DNA of 64,000 nt. Origin: Gnetum montanum. Its lineage: Eukaryota > Streptophyta > Gnetopsida > Gnetales > Gnetaceae. The stretch spans positions 117,483-181,482 of the forward strand of contig MNCI01003648.1 of assembly GCA_015680685.1 (NCBI GenBank). Reading direction: 5' to 3'. A program made the translations under genes and the position numbers. The notes below the pieces were generated by a model. It saw only the letters and a list, made by a program, of their open reading frames with translations. It made no database searches and was not told where the DNA came from. This document shows positions 10,681 through 20,828 of this stretch, in pieces (positions within the stretch are counted from its first letter, which is position 1; each line of letters opens with the position of its first letter).

Positions 10681-10800
10681 AAGTCCTTGGATGATTGACA
10701 AGACCATCTAAGGTTTCTTAGATCCTTTAGGCTCATGGATCTTGAGGTTGAACTATTTCACATGGGGATTTTCAGTTTCCACCACCGAATTTTTTTGTTG
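10681..10800 (+). repeat. LTR end repeat, copy B
   Basis: Shares AAGTCCTTGGATGAT, GACCATCTAAGGT, CTTGAGGTTGAA and a GGGGATTTTCAGTTTCC block with copies A and C. Together with the TATA-like site at 10173 it suggests an LTR of at least about 650 bp on the plus strand. Confidence 0.6.
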
Positions 10801-11235
10801 TTATAGTTTTTGATGCTAGAAAGAGGGCCTCTTCCTATTTTCTTATTCAAAGTCTAAGAATAGCCACTAGTTTACTATTTTTTACTAGTTTCACTATAGC
10901 ATATTCAATGTGTGGAAGTTTTTTTTTTTTTTTAAGAATTTTGAACATCAATTTTTTTTTGTTATCCTCTCACAACAGAGTAAGATATCCAGTTCTACTA
11001 GAAATGTCCTCCACACAAGATAAATCCTACAATATGTTGTTGTTAAACCTATTAATATCCTGGCTTCTATTCATATTTTTCCAAAAAGTACTGATGTTAC
11101 ACAAAATACGCTACATTGAATATGCTAAAGCCAATTTCTTACAAATTTATGCTAAAGCCTGTTTCACTTTATCTCAAAGCCTTTTACAATTTATAGAAAA
11201 GTTTTTCCTCTATTTTTTACATAGTAGCTGGATGT

Positions 11236-11405
11236 ACATTTATGCTACAATTATTCTCTTGCATTTGTATTGAACATGGTGATCTAACATTTACACAATT
11301 ATTTTCCTACATTTATACTAAACATGATGAATTCACATTTATGTAATTATTTTTTTCTTTTTTGCATTTATATTGAATGTAGTAATTCTACATTTACGCT
11401 ATTAG
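11236..11405. repeat. Imperfect tandem repeat, about 50-bp period
   Basis: ACATTTAYR starts at 11236, 11287, 11335 and 11390, each full unit followed by an ATTATTYT block, CATTTATA-like and TGAA/AACATG-like blocks. Units differ by indels, so it is old. Confidence 0.65.
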
Positions 11406-11639
11406 AGCCTATGTCACCTTTATTCAATGTCTTGGTTTAGCACTGTTTATGCCTTTCTCATCATCTATTTTATTATAAAAGATCATCGACATGGCTAGTA
11501 ATGAGGACTCTACCATTATTTACAACCTAAAAGACCTTACAATAATTGAACATCATTAGTCTTAGGTGTTTAGGTTGAGATCTTGCACATGCTAATATTA
11601 GTAAAGAGTATTATGACTTTATTTATGTAAAAATATAGG

Positions 11640-11775
11640 ATGTTGCAACCAGAAAATTTGATCTCTAGAAAATCAAAATTCCTAGTGCAACATCTTTAAC
11701 CCCAAATCCCTAAAGCCTCTAAAAAATTGGAATCTAAGGTGCCTTGGATGGTCTGGTAGATCACCCAGAGACTTA
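11640..11775 (-). repeat. LTR end repeat, copy C (inverted)
   Basis: On the minus strand it reads AAGTCTCTGGGTGAT, then CAGACCATCCAAGGCACC and a GGGGTTAAAGATG block, then GATTTTCTAGAGATCAAA. This is the same order as copies A and B and is the best preserved of the three. Confidence 0.65.
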
Positions 11776-12514
11776 CAAGATGAAAAACGCATAATGCAAA
11801 AGAAGAATGCAAATCTAAAAACTAAATATCAAATGTAGATTACAAAAAAAATTGGAATCTTAAAACTTTATTTAAAATAAAGAATGAGTTTAGGGGATGT
11901 GTACAAATGTTTCCAGTGGAAGAGCAAAGGGGATTCACTCTAATGGGGGTTCAGGATTTTTTGAAGCCAATATAATCCACTTCATGAGTTGGATGCTTAG
12001 CCACTTCTAATGTTATCAAATCTTCTCTAATACTGCTCTAGATCTACAACATTGCCTACTACTAGGGGGTCAAAGAAGTGAAGGATTTAGGCTTCTAGAG
12101 TACTCTACTCTAGGAGGTGGGGATTCCAGGAGTGCAATGAAGAAACCCAAAAACTCACAAATCCCATGGGGTAATGGGTGTTACAGGGTCATAGGGGGTT
12201 CCACACTTAGGGAAGTTTGAGAAGCTTTGTTTCTACAACTGTGCAAGAGCTTTCAAATGCTGTAAATGCCAAAACATGTGAATGCAAAAACTATGTAACT
12301 CCAAAATTGTGTTTGAGGCTAATTTTTATACATTTTGGATCGTGGATTGGACTAAAAAATGAATGTAATTTAGTTGATATATTGGCTACAAATTGCTATA
12401 AATTTCTACAATGTACAAGTGAAATGGGTGTCCAATTTGGCGGGTTACTATGTATGGAAAGTCCCAAACCTCCATGGCCATTTCATTTACTATAAAAAGT
12501 AACAAGGAAACACC
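11776..12514 (-). other. Probable body of inverted LTR copy C
   Basis: No gene recognised. Minus-strand TTTTTATAGTAAATGAAATG near 12480-12500 is similar to the TATA-like stretch of copy A, so this is probably R/U5 of the inverted LTR. Confidence 0.4.
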
Positions 12515-12775
12515 ATCTATGCTAGGCCTCACTGGAGTTCATGGTTAATGTCAAAGTGCATAGAATGTTGAAATCTAGTGCATGTGCCTTCTACGCTAGG
12601 GTCATGGAGTCTCCATGTTGGGCATGTAGAATACACACTAGGCATGTAGTCTCCACACTAGGAGTGAAGTTTCCATGTTGAGCATAGATGCCACCATACC
12701 CCTCCATGCTATGTTCTACCCTTCCACACTAGGAGTAGGTGATCCACACCCCTCCATGTTGGGGGTACATGAGAT
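12515..12775. repeat. Array of a short CCAYRYTRGG motif
   Basis: About nine imperfect copies of a motif alternating between CCACACTAGG and CCATGTTGGG within 260 bp, irregularly spaced. Its position upstream (on the minus strand) of the TATA-like site of copy C suggests an iterated U3 element, comparable to the motif arrays in E1 and E2. Confidence 0.55.
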
Positions 12776-13555
12776 CTAATCCCCCACAAGTGTTTCCAAC
12801 ATAAAAAAGTATATACCCCCTATAAAATCCATCAAATTGTCATTTTTGACCCTTCCCCCAACAAGCCCAAATATATATAGTACATGAATTTTTCCACTTG
12901 TGGGATGAGGCTTTGACCACTTATGAGGCATTTTTAGCTCCAAAAGTATGAAATATGAGAGAGTGCTCCTCATGGATTACAATCTTCACATTTACAATGA
13001 AGTTTTGCCTCAGGTTTCATGAGGTGAAGGCTACATGATGAAAGATGATTACGACATGCAAATTTTGTTGGTGTTTCAATGGCCCCTCTTTGTTGGTGTC
13101 TTGAGGATTGACCCAAAAAGCATAGACAAAGAATAAAAAACACCATTATAGGTCCACCATAGACATTCCCTCTCCATGCTTGATCCATTCATGTCAAACC
13201 ATGCCTAAGAGTGCTTGTGATGCTAGAGTAAGGTTACAATGATGAGATGGCAATGAGGTCATAGGAACATGGTTATGGAGGCTAACAATGCACTCCAAGT
13301 GTTGACACCATTGTTGTAGCATGGCATTGACATGTAGGATAGGCAAGTGGTGTTATGCACTTCATGTTTTAGAAATGTGGTTCACTTAGCAAAATCATTT
13401 GAGTAAGCAACACTTTGCTCCAAGGTTGTTTTAGCCATTGGGCTCCTCCCTTATGTTCAGAGACATTGGTCTTTATTTGCCATTGGGCTTGGCAATCTAC
13501 ATCCTCATTTTTTTGTGGGATGAAACCTTCATTGGGTTTCTTACTGTGGCCAATT
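12776..13555. other. Gene-free stretch
   Basis: Only short chance ORFs on the minus strand. No domain, RNA or repeat boundary recognised. Confidence 0.4.
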
Positions 13556-13697
13556 AGATATGATTTTCCCATTAAGTGAGTTGCATTACAATCAATGGAC
13601 TTGGATGTCATCCTATTGAACAAGATGTGTTATGTCTAATGGACTTAGTGATTTCCCACTAAATGAGATGTGTACGTTCAAGTGGACTTAGAGGTGG
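13556..13697. repeat. Tandem repeat, 43-44 bp period, three copies
   Basis: TGGACTTRG recurs at 13596, 13640 and 13683, each preceded by AAGTGAG/AACAAGATG/AAATGAGATG-type sequence. Confidence 0.7.
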
Positions 13698-14037
13698 AGC
13701 ATGACAAAAAATGTCACATAGCCATGAATGCATGGATGTCAAACATTGGTTAACATTGTTTCTCAAGGCATGGAAAGTCATAATCAGGCTGTGGGGCTAG
13801 GCTCATGAAGTGGTGCTAGATGGAGGAAAATGGTACAAGAACTCTTGACACAATAGGAAAAACTCACCAAATTTTGCACATTGAGGTCACATGGTGGCTT
13901 GTTGCCATGATGGGTTTCACCTTTGCAATGGCTCTAAGATTCATCCTACAAGTACAACTTTAAGAGGACAAGCAAAACAAGAAAAATGAACGTGTTATAA
14001 CATTACAATGCATACAAGCCACATATCATGATGAGAA
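13698..14037. other. Gene-free stretch
   Basis: No gene recognised. By position it is 3' untranslated sequence of the minus-strand Tat-like element to its right. Confidence 0.4.
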
Positions 14038-14304
14038 GTTGCTAGTTTAAGGCCATGGTAGGCCAAGGTACTAGTTTAAGGCCCTAACAAGCTGTGTTGC
14101 TAGTTTAAGATCATGGTAGGTTGTATTGCCCATTTAAGGCCATAGTAGGTTGGGTTGCTAGTTTAAGGTCATAGCAAATGATGGTGTTGGTTTAAGACCT
14201 CAACAGGTCGTATCACCAATTTAAGGTCACACTATACTGTGTTACTAATTTAAGACCCTAGTAGGTTGTATTGCTAGTGTAAGGCCTTGGTAGACCATAG
14301 TAAA
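14038..14304. repeat. 29-bp minisatellite, nine units
   Basis: The core TTTAAG (TGTAAG in the last unit) occurs at 14046, 14075, 14104, 14133, 14162, 14191, 14220, 14249 and 14278, an exact 29-bp step throughout. Units differ by substitutions only. It lies just beyond the end of the minus-strand integrase relic. Hypervariable tandem repeats in the 3' untranslated region are described for Tat/Ogre-type plant retrotransposons, which fits the neighbouring element. Confidence 0.95.
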
Positions 14305-14344
14305 TCAGGCTCGCTTATTGATAATCATTGATGTTGTGGCTACT

Positions 14345-15420
14345 ATAGGTCACATGTAATAAGGCTTTAGATAGGAATGGATAACCAAATTAGCCAACTC
14401 ATTCCCATCCATGTCAACTATCTTGAATGAGCCATTGTTGTAGGCTCTTGTAACAAGGAAGAACCCTTCCAAGTTGGCTGAGAATTTATCTACATGCTCA
14501 TGGATGGCTTTGATTACCAGGTCACCTTCCTTCATCTTACACTCAATTAAATTATGGTGGTGCTACCATTTCTACCTCTCATGATACTACTCGATGTGAG
14601 CAAGCACTTGCACATGTTGCTCCTCCACCAAACCCAAGTCTGCTATCCGCAACTCCTTACTCTACTCATCATTGATGAAGTTGGAAAAGGCTACTTGAAG
14701 TGATGGTACATGTAATTTAAGAGGTAAAATAGCTTCAAAACCATAAACTAGGCAATAAGATGTTACACTATTTGCCATATGATAGGTTGTTTGATAGGCC
14801 CAAAGTGCATGGACAAGCCACTCATGCCACATACACTTACTATTGCTTAGCATTTTCTTTAGCAAGATAATGATGGCCTTGTTGCTTGCTCCTGCTTGTC
14901 CATTGGCTTGAGGATAATAAGATGACTAAAAAGAATGCTTAATGCCTAGGTCATAATAGAAATCTTTGTTTCTTGGCTACTAAATTATGATCCACTATCT
15001 ATGACTATGGTCATAGGTATGCCAAAATGGGCAACAATGTTATCTAGTATAAATTTATAGATTTTTTCAAATGTTATCTTTCTTTAGGAAATAGCTTCAA
15101 ATCACTTTGTAAAGTACTTGGTCACGGTGATGATGAAACTATGTCTTGCAAAAGACTTAGGCATTATACTTCCAATGATATCCAACCCCCATCATTGAAA
15201 CAACCAAGTGATCTAAGTAGTGTGTAACTTAGTTGGTGGTATGTGAATGAGATTTCTATGTCATTGGCATGTGTCATAGGTCTTAACCTTTTGTAGGCAA
15301 TTGCTTTTCATATAGGGCCACTAATAACCTAACTGCCTAATCTTAGAAGCCATAGCTCTAGGTCCTATATTTCCTCCACAAACACCCTCATGAACCTACT
15401 CTAGGACTATTTTGGCTTCA
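14345..15420 (-). pseudogene. Integrase relic of Tat-like element
   Basis: Minus-strand blocks in order: CxTCQ zinc segment near 15280; GLDIIGSIMPKSFARHSFI with VTKYFTK near 15120-15190 (catalytic core start); NIVAHFGIPMTIVIDSGS near 14990-15050 (second Asp region); then 14865-14662, containing WHEWLVHALWAYQTTYH and LVYGFEAILPL; and the C-terminal segment 14535-14350 with GDLVIKAIHEHVDKF and HSYLKPYYM. Several in-frame stops. The integrase would insert cDNA into chromosomes if intact. Confidence 0.85.
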
Positions 15421-15749
15421 ATTTTACCCAAGCACTTTGACAATACATCATCATAGGACCATCGACATAATGTGTTATTGAATACTATGACATACTGTCT
15501 GGATCATTTATGTACAACATCCTTTTGAGAAGTAGTTAGGCCTTGCAAAGATTCACCATACATAAGGTAAAATTTGACATCATCATACCACTTCCTAGCA
15601 ATAGCAATATGAATGATGGCTACAAAGGTATCCTCAGTGCTTTGCATGATGGATATAGCATAGTCCATAGTTAAGGTGGGAAACTTACTAAAGATATCTA
15701 TCATAACACTAAGGAATAACATTACAATGGTGTCAACTATGACATTCTC

Positions 15750-16130
15750 ATTTCAAGGAACATGTTGGATATCAATGTTTGTGAATTGTTGTAACAACTA
15801 TTTCCCCAGGTCACAGTAAGATTGTAAGTGTTTGGCTTTGCACGCATAAACATCAGTTACTTGTTTGGCCATAATTTATGAGTCACCTCTAATCATTAAT
15901 CACTTGATTCATAGGTCACGAGCTACCATCATCCCTCTGATCAAACCTTCATACTCTGCTATGTTGTTGGTACATGGAAACTCAAAATAGTAGGTGAAGG
16001 ATTAGATTTCACTAGATGGGAATGTTACAATAGCAGTGGCATTGGTCCCATGTGTAGTTGAAGCTCTTTCAAAGTGCATGACCACCTCATAGTCCTCAGG
16101 CACTTGGCTAACGATGTTGATATGTTCATC
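15750..16130 (-). pseudogene. RNase H relic of Tat-like element
   Basis: The minus-strand translation near 15905-15990 gives YFEFPCTNNIAEYEGLIRGM followed by MVARDL, the conserved TNN-AEYEAL block that carries a catalytic Glu of the RNase H type added in Tat-group pol genes. A stop follows shortly. The upstream part is too decayed to define the start. Confidence 0.75.
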
Positions 16131-16190
16131 AAGGGACTTAGGCTATATGACTACATGGTTATTAATAGGTGAAATAGTGAGCTGTATGGC

Positions 16191-16522
16191 TATAGATTTC
16201 CAATGTCTCAACCACTATCAATGCTACTAAAAATATACCAAGAATTGTAGGTCTACAGTGGATATGAGCACTAGTCCAATAACCATCAATGCCATAGAAT
16301 CCTACCTCTTCCAACGACTATCCCTACCATACGATACTATCTCATCTAGCAATTTCAACTGATAAAAAATGTTCTATTAATTGACATAGAATTCAAAAAT
16401 TCATAAAATATTGGAAATTTAAATTTTATATTTATGGAAAGAAAATTTAAATATTAAAAAGTAGAAAAATTTAACAACTAGTCAAATTGATGGTTTGGAA
16501 GCAAGTGAGATAAAAGTTACAT
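16191..16522. other. Gene-free stretch
   Basis: No gene. Probably the upstream part of the repeat carrying the second 5S-like sequence. Confidence 0.4.
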
Positions 16523-16580
16523 AATTAAGTATGTCCATCATGGAATAGTACTAGGATTGGTGACCTCTCAAGAAGTCTCA
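16523..16580 (+). repeat. 5S rRNA-like sequence (3' half), copy 2
   Basis: AATTAAGTATGTCC, then TAGTACTAGGATTGGTGACC and GAAGTCT, align with the internal control region and 3' half of plant 5S rRNA. This copy is closer to 5S than copy 1 around AGTACTAGGAT. Flanking sequence on the right is also shared with copy 1, so both belong to one dispersed repeat and not to a 5S gene cluster. Confidence 0.7.
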
Positions 16581-18959
16581 AATTTTATGCCAAAATTTTT
16601 AAAATTTTGGACTTTCAAAGCCATGCCTTTTGATTTCGGAATCTTTTCTCAACAAACAAATAGTCATGTCCTACAAATTTCAACCTTCAAAATGTAATGA
16701 CATAGTTAGATCTACCTAAGAAGCTTTGAAAATTAGTTTTTATTCCTTACTTGACATGATGCCTCAAGACCCTTGAAGACTCAATTTTAGCATAACTTAG
16801 GCTTACAATGCCCATTTCTAATATACGAGTAGTCATTTCTAACATTTTTCAGCCTTCTAAACTTAATGATGAAGTGAAATTTATCCTCTAGGTACCTAAT
16901 AATTAGGTAATATCTTAAACCATATCTTAAAAGGCCATAACTTAGACAACTAACCATGACTAATAATTTAATTATTGAGATTAACAAATCTAACCTCTTT
17001 GGCCATCTTAGACCTTAAGATTATGTGCATAACCTATGCAAATAGATAGTCCTAGGTTACTAACCCTTATTATATCATTAGTAACACTTCCAAAATCAAT
17101 GTTCTAAGGGGGATAGAAAGGTTATTAGAAGTATAGGTAATATACCTAATTATACCAACCCAAAAGATCGATTAGTTGGAGAATTAGTTGATGAACCAGA
17201 ATGGTCAAGAAGATATATGCAAATTCAACAAGCATCTAGACATTTGGAACAAACATCAATCATAGAGAAACATAATCTTTTTTTGACAACATGTATGATA
17301 TTCATGAGGATAAATGAACCAAGCCATAATCCAAGAATAAGAATAAATGTTGCAATATATAACATGCTTGCAAGATTCCTAGCTAGTAAAAGACAACATC
17401 TACTATATCTACCTTGGGCCTTCAACTATCATAAGTACTGATACCCATGCATCTAGTAGAATTATAATATTTGAATGATGATGTCCTATGCCTACAAGAC
17501 GTCATGCCATAGGAATTCTTATACTAATTCCAACTTGATTTGAAAAAGTTACAAGACAAAAGGTTCTTGTAGAAGTTCTTCTTACAAGCCATATAGATTA
17601 GCCTATCACAAGAATCACAAAATGGATGATTGCGTGATCTTTTTTTATAAAGAATCCAAGTTTGAATTAGTGAAAATGTTTGAATGGAAATTAGCAAATA
17701 TGATTTTTGAATTTCAGAACTTCAAATCATGGGGAAGAAAGAATTATCAAGATTTCAAAGAAGTCACATAGCCTTGGCATTGATATTAAAGATCCAATTA
17801 TTAAGAGGATGTTTATGTATGATCAACACACATTTAATTGTCAAATCAACATGTTCATTTATTAGACTTTATGAAGTGGTCTACTTGATTAACCAAATAT
17901 AGTAAAGATTAAATAATAAGCTATTTCTAAACCATGCTAATCTTAACTAGTACCATTCATCCACAATGGAGGCTTTAATATGAAAGTTTGAAGTAACGTT
18001 TATTAATTCTTAAAATATAGACATGTAAGAGAATCCTTGGAAGACGAATTTCAAGAGGATGTTCCCATTAATTCAACATGCAATTCCATTGGCTAGTGTA
18101 TATTCAAATTATTTTAAATCTTCAATAGACAATTCAAATCCTAGAGTTTAAGAACAACTAAGGTTGATGGACAAAACTCATCAAGAATCACAATTCAAGA
18201 ATTATGCTACTATGACTAATGAAGATGGGTCAACATCATTCTTCATTAAGATCCTATACTATCTTTAGTATGATGCTCAATTTTTTTAAGTTACCAAGTT
18301 GCTAGAGTTAATTTCCAAAGAAGAAATTGAGAAGTAAGATCAAGCCCTACCACCCTGAACAAGGTTATTTGATCATATACCTATTATGGTAGAACTACAA
18401 CTACTTTCATTGATCTCCAAGGTTGATAGAGATCAGGTAGACTCTTAATCTTACTTTATTCAAAATCTTCTTATTTTCTTTATTTTTTTATTTATATTTT
18501 AATTAGAAAGGTAAACTATCTTAGGGTAATACAAGTTGAAAATAATGACTTGCCCTAACTTCACTTGGATAACCATATATGAGTTGCACTTTGTGCAATC
18601 CTAGTTAGGACTGGTGATTGATCATTGGTAGACATTTAATTCACCTCTTATTATTACCTTAGAAAACGAGTTAAGTATTGATAAAATAATACTTAATTTT
18701 CTCATATTCTTACCACTTATATTGTTGTTTGCATAATAACCATGAGAAAATTAGGATATTCAAACTTTAGTCAAAAGGAAAAATCAAACTATTGAAATAA
18801 TGGAGCATGGAAGGAACACTAGAGTTGGAAAACAATCATGAACATGGACTCGTTGAAGGATGAAAGAAACCTAAGGGTGGTATATTATCATGTTCTCATT
18901 CTTAAATGATGCAACTACATAACAAAGATGGTGTCTCTTCATAACAAGTATTGTATTAT
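16581..18959 (+). other. Repeat remnant, possible decayed element interior
   Basis: 16600-16720 continues the homology with the sequence after 5S-like copy 1. From about 17160 there are open stretches (17217-17441 reads MQIQQASRHLEQTSIIEKH and continues) and a Lys/Phe-rich stretch near 17650-17770, but I recognise no domain. By position it could be the interior of the element that ends in the LTR at 18960-19402. Confidence 0.35.
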
Positions 18960-19402
18960 TGTAACAAGACATAAAAGAGTAAGTTGTAATTAAGACCTAA
19001 AAGGATGTATTATAATAATGGGTACAATTATCAAGGTGATCTTTGGGGGTTTGACCAAAGGTCTTTATACTCAAGCATTAGATGTCGTATCAGCATGAAG
19101 TTCCAAAGCTGATAAAGGTGAGTAACAGGTGTTGGGTGAAACAAGATACAAAGGTAACAAACCATCCTTTCTAGCTGATTAAAGGTCTAACCATGATGAG
19201 AATGCTTGCTTACCTCAAGGGATAGATGTTGAAAAATGATAATCCTTAGAAATCCTTGGATCATGATCCAAATATACTATTCCACTTTAATAAAGCATTT
19301 TTTTCAATTTTCTTTTGCATTTTCCTTATTATTTTCTTTACGGATTATGTCAAATATAATGTATATTTGACATTTACCATAACATCCAAGAATGGAATGT
19401 CA
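18960..19402 (+). repeat. Chromovirus-family LTR 3
   Basis: Starts TGTAACAAGAC and ends GGAATGTCA. Blocks GTATCAGCATGAAGTT, CCAAAGCTGATAAAG and AACATCCAAGAATGG match in order with LTR 1 and LTR 2. More divergent from them than they are from each other. Confidence 0.7.
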
Positions 19403-19812
19403 TAATGTGATGGCTTCTTGTGTAGTATGTATTCCATCCTTCAACTTATTCCAAGTTGACCAAGATGGTTGTCTCTACTAGAAGGTTTCTAATCCTTTCT
19501 ACATGTTTGAGTCTAGATCCAAGAAGTAAAAGCTAGAAGCTTGATGGAGATAGAGCATGATCCTTAGAGAATTCTCTTGTCATTTTCATATTTAATCTTT
19601 GATTATATGTTTTTGTGCATGATGTAATGGGCTTATGTAATGATCAATATTATCAGCTCTCTTTAAGACTATTGATTTGTTATGTATAAGATAAAATTAT
19701 GAATTAAGTTTACAATTATGAATTTGGTGCTAAAAGAACTCCAATGTGTATTTTAAATTTTTCCATGCATATTGATTTAAGTTTATAATACTTATAGTGA
19801 ATGTTTGTCTTA

Positions 19813-19817
19813 AGATA
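19813..19817. repeat. Target-site duplication of E2, left
   Basis: AGATA immediately before the E2 5' LTR, against AGATG immediately after the 3' LTR: four of five match. Confidence 0.7.
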
Positions 19818-20668
19818 TGATGAACTGTCAATAATACAAGCTGCATTGATGCATGCCCATTGACACATGCTAGGATGCATTGACATAGATACATCAATAC
19901 TGACAAAGTCATTGCCTAAATAAATATGCATACCCATTACAATTATGACAACCTTTTAGTCTTATTCTTAGCTAAATTCTTGCAATTTCTTCCTTTGGGA
20001 GTTAGAATATTTTTCCTCTGAGTGCCTGTAGCATGGATTTATGAGATTGTATGGAATTTTATTTGAATGCACATGTACCTAGGCACATTTGCATGGATGA
20101 TAATAAAATCAAGATTTCCTATATCCATTGTAGTACTTAGACTAGTTTAATTCTACTTTTCATTACTTTACATGTAGTTTACATTCATGTTCTTAAGTAA
20201 TTAATATTATCATTTTTAAACAACATAAGTATGACAATTTAGTACATCATGCATTAACACTTGGTAATTCTAGTAGTGAATACTTGGTGTGTCCAGTAGT
20301 ATACACTTGGTAACCTAGTAGTGTTAATATCAGTTCAGGATGTGTATGGCAAATGGAAATGGATACTTCACATTAGGATTGTTAGTTAATGAAGTAGTTA
20401 ATTATTTAATTAACTTAATTATTAAATATTCATTTAATCATCTAGAAAATAGGGAAAAATAATAAAAAATAAAAATAAAAATCTTATGTCTCAACCATAT
20501 GTATTGTTTAACATAAGTGTAATTGGAAAGATAACGAGTTACAACTACATAATTCACTATTTAAGCATATCAGTAACTTGGATAACTAAGTCCACAAAAC
20601 TTGACCAGATCACGTGTGAACACCAGTGGTTCATATGGTTGGGTGTAGGAACTACCCATTGCTCATCA
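19818..20668 (+). repeat. E2 5' LTR
   Basis: 851 bp, TGATGAACTG...GCTCATCA. U3 carries CATTGATG/CATGCCCATTGAC-type motifs. An internal repeat of TTGGTAAYYYAGTAGTG type lies at 20259-20330. It is 33 bp shorter than the 3' LTR, partly because a segment of about 16 bp in the U3 motif array (AATGTAGCCTCATC region) is missing. Confidence 0.93.
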
Positions 20669-20669
20669 T

Positions 20670-20687
20670 TGAAACCATTACCAAGGA
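20670..20687 (+). other. E2 primer binding site
   Basis: TGAAACCATTACCAAGGA lies one base after the LTR end. It corresponds to TGGCGCCGTTGCCGGGGA, complementary to the 3' end of plant tRNA-Asp, with nearly every CpG or CC/GG position changed by C-to-T or G-to-A. Confidence 0.8.
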
Positions 20688-20828
20688 CTTAATGTAGCTA
20701 AGTGCACTAAATATTATTAACTAGTGAATCTATATAGAATCATTGTAAGGAAAATATAATGAGTCATCTTTAAAACAAAATAATAATATTAAAGTTATTT
20801 CAAGGCACAATTTATATACATCACTAAG

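Larger units (their letters stand above)
14345..16190 (-). mobile_element. Tat-like Ty3/gypsy relic (RNase H and integrase)
   Basis: Minus-strand pol fragment with RNase H (about 16100-15800) followed by integrase zinc segment, catalytic core and C-terminus down to 14350. No chromodomain follows the integrase. The similarity of the C-terminal segment to the plant Tat group is from recall of family patterns. No LTR or RT recognised, so both ends are missing. Confidence 0.75.

Noticed and set aside
10908-11273. 121-codon ORF, Phe/Leu-rich
   Set aside because: Derives from poly-T and T-rich low-complexity sequence and runs into an AT-rich tandem repeat; no recognisable family.
14038-14304. CRISPR-like regular repeat array
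   Set aside because: Units are contiguous 29-bp repeats with no spacers, next to a plant retrotransposon integrase. It is a minisatellite.
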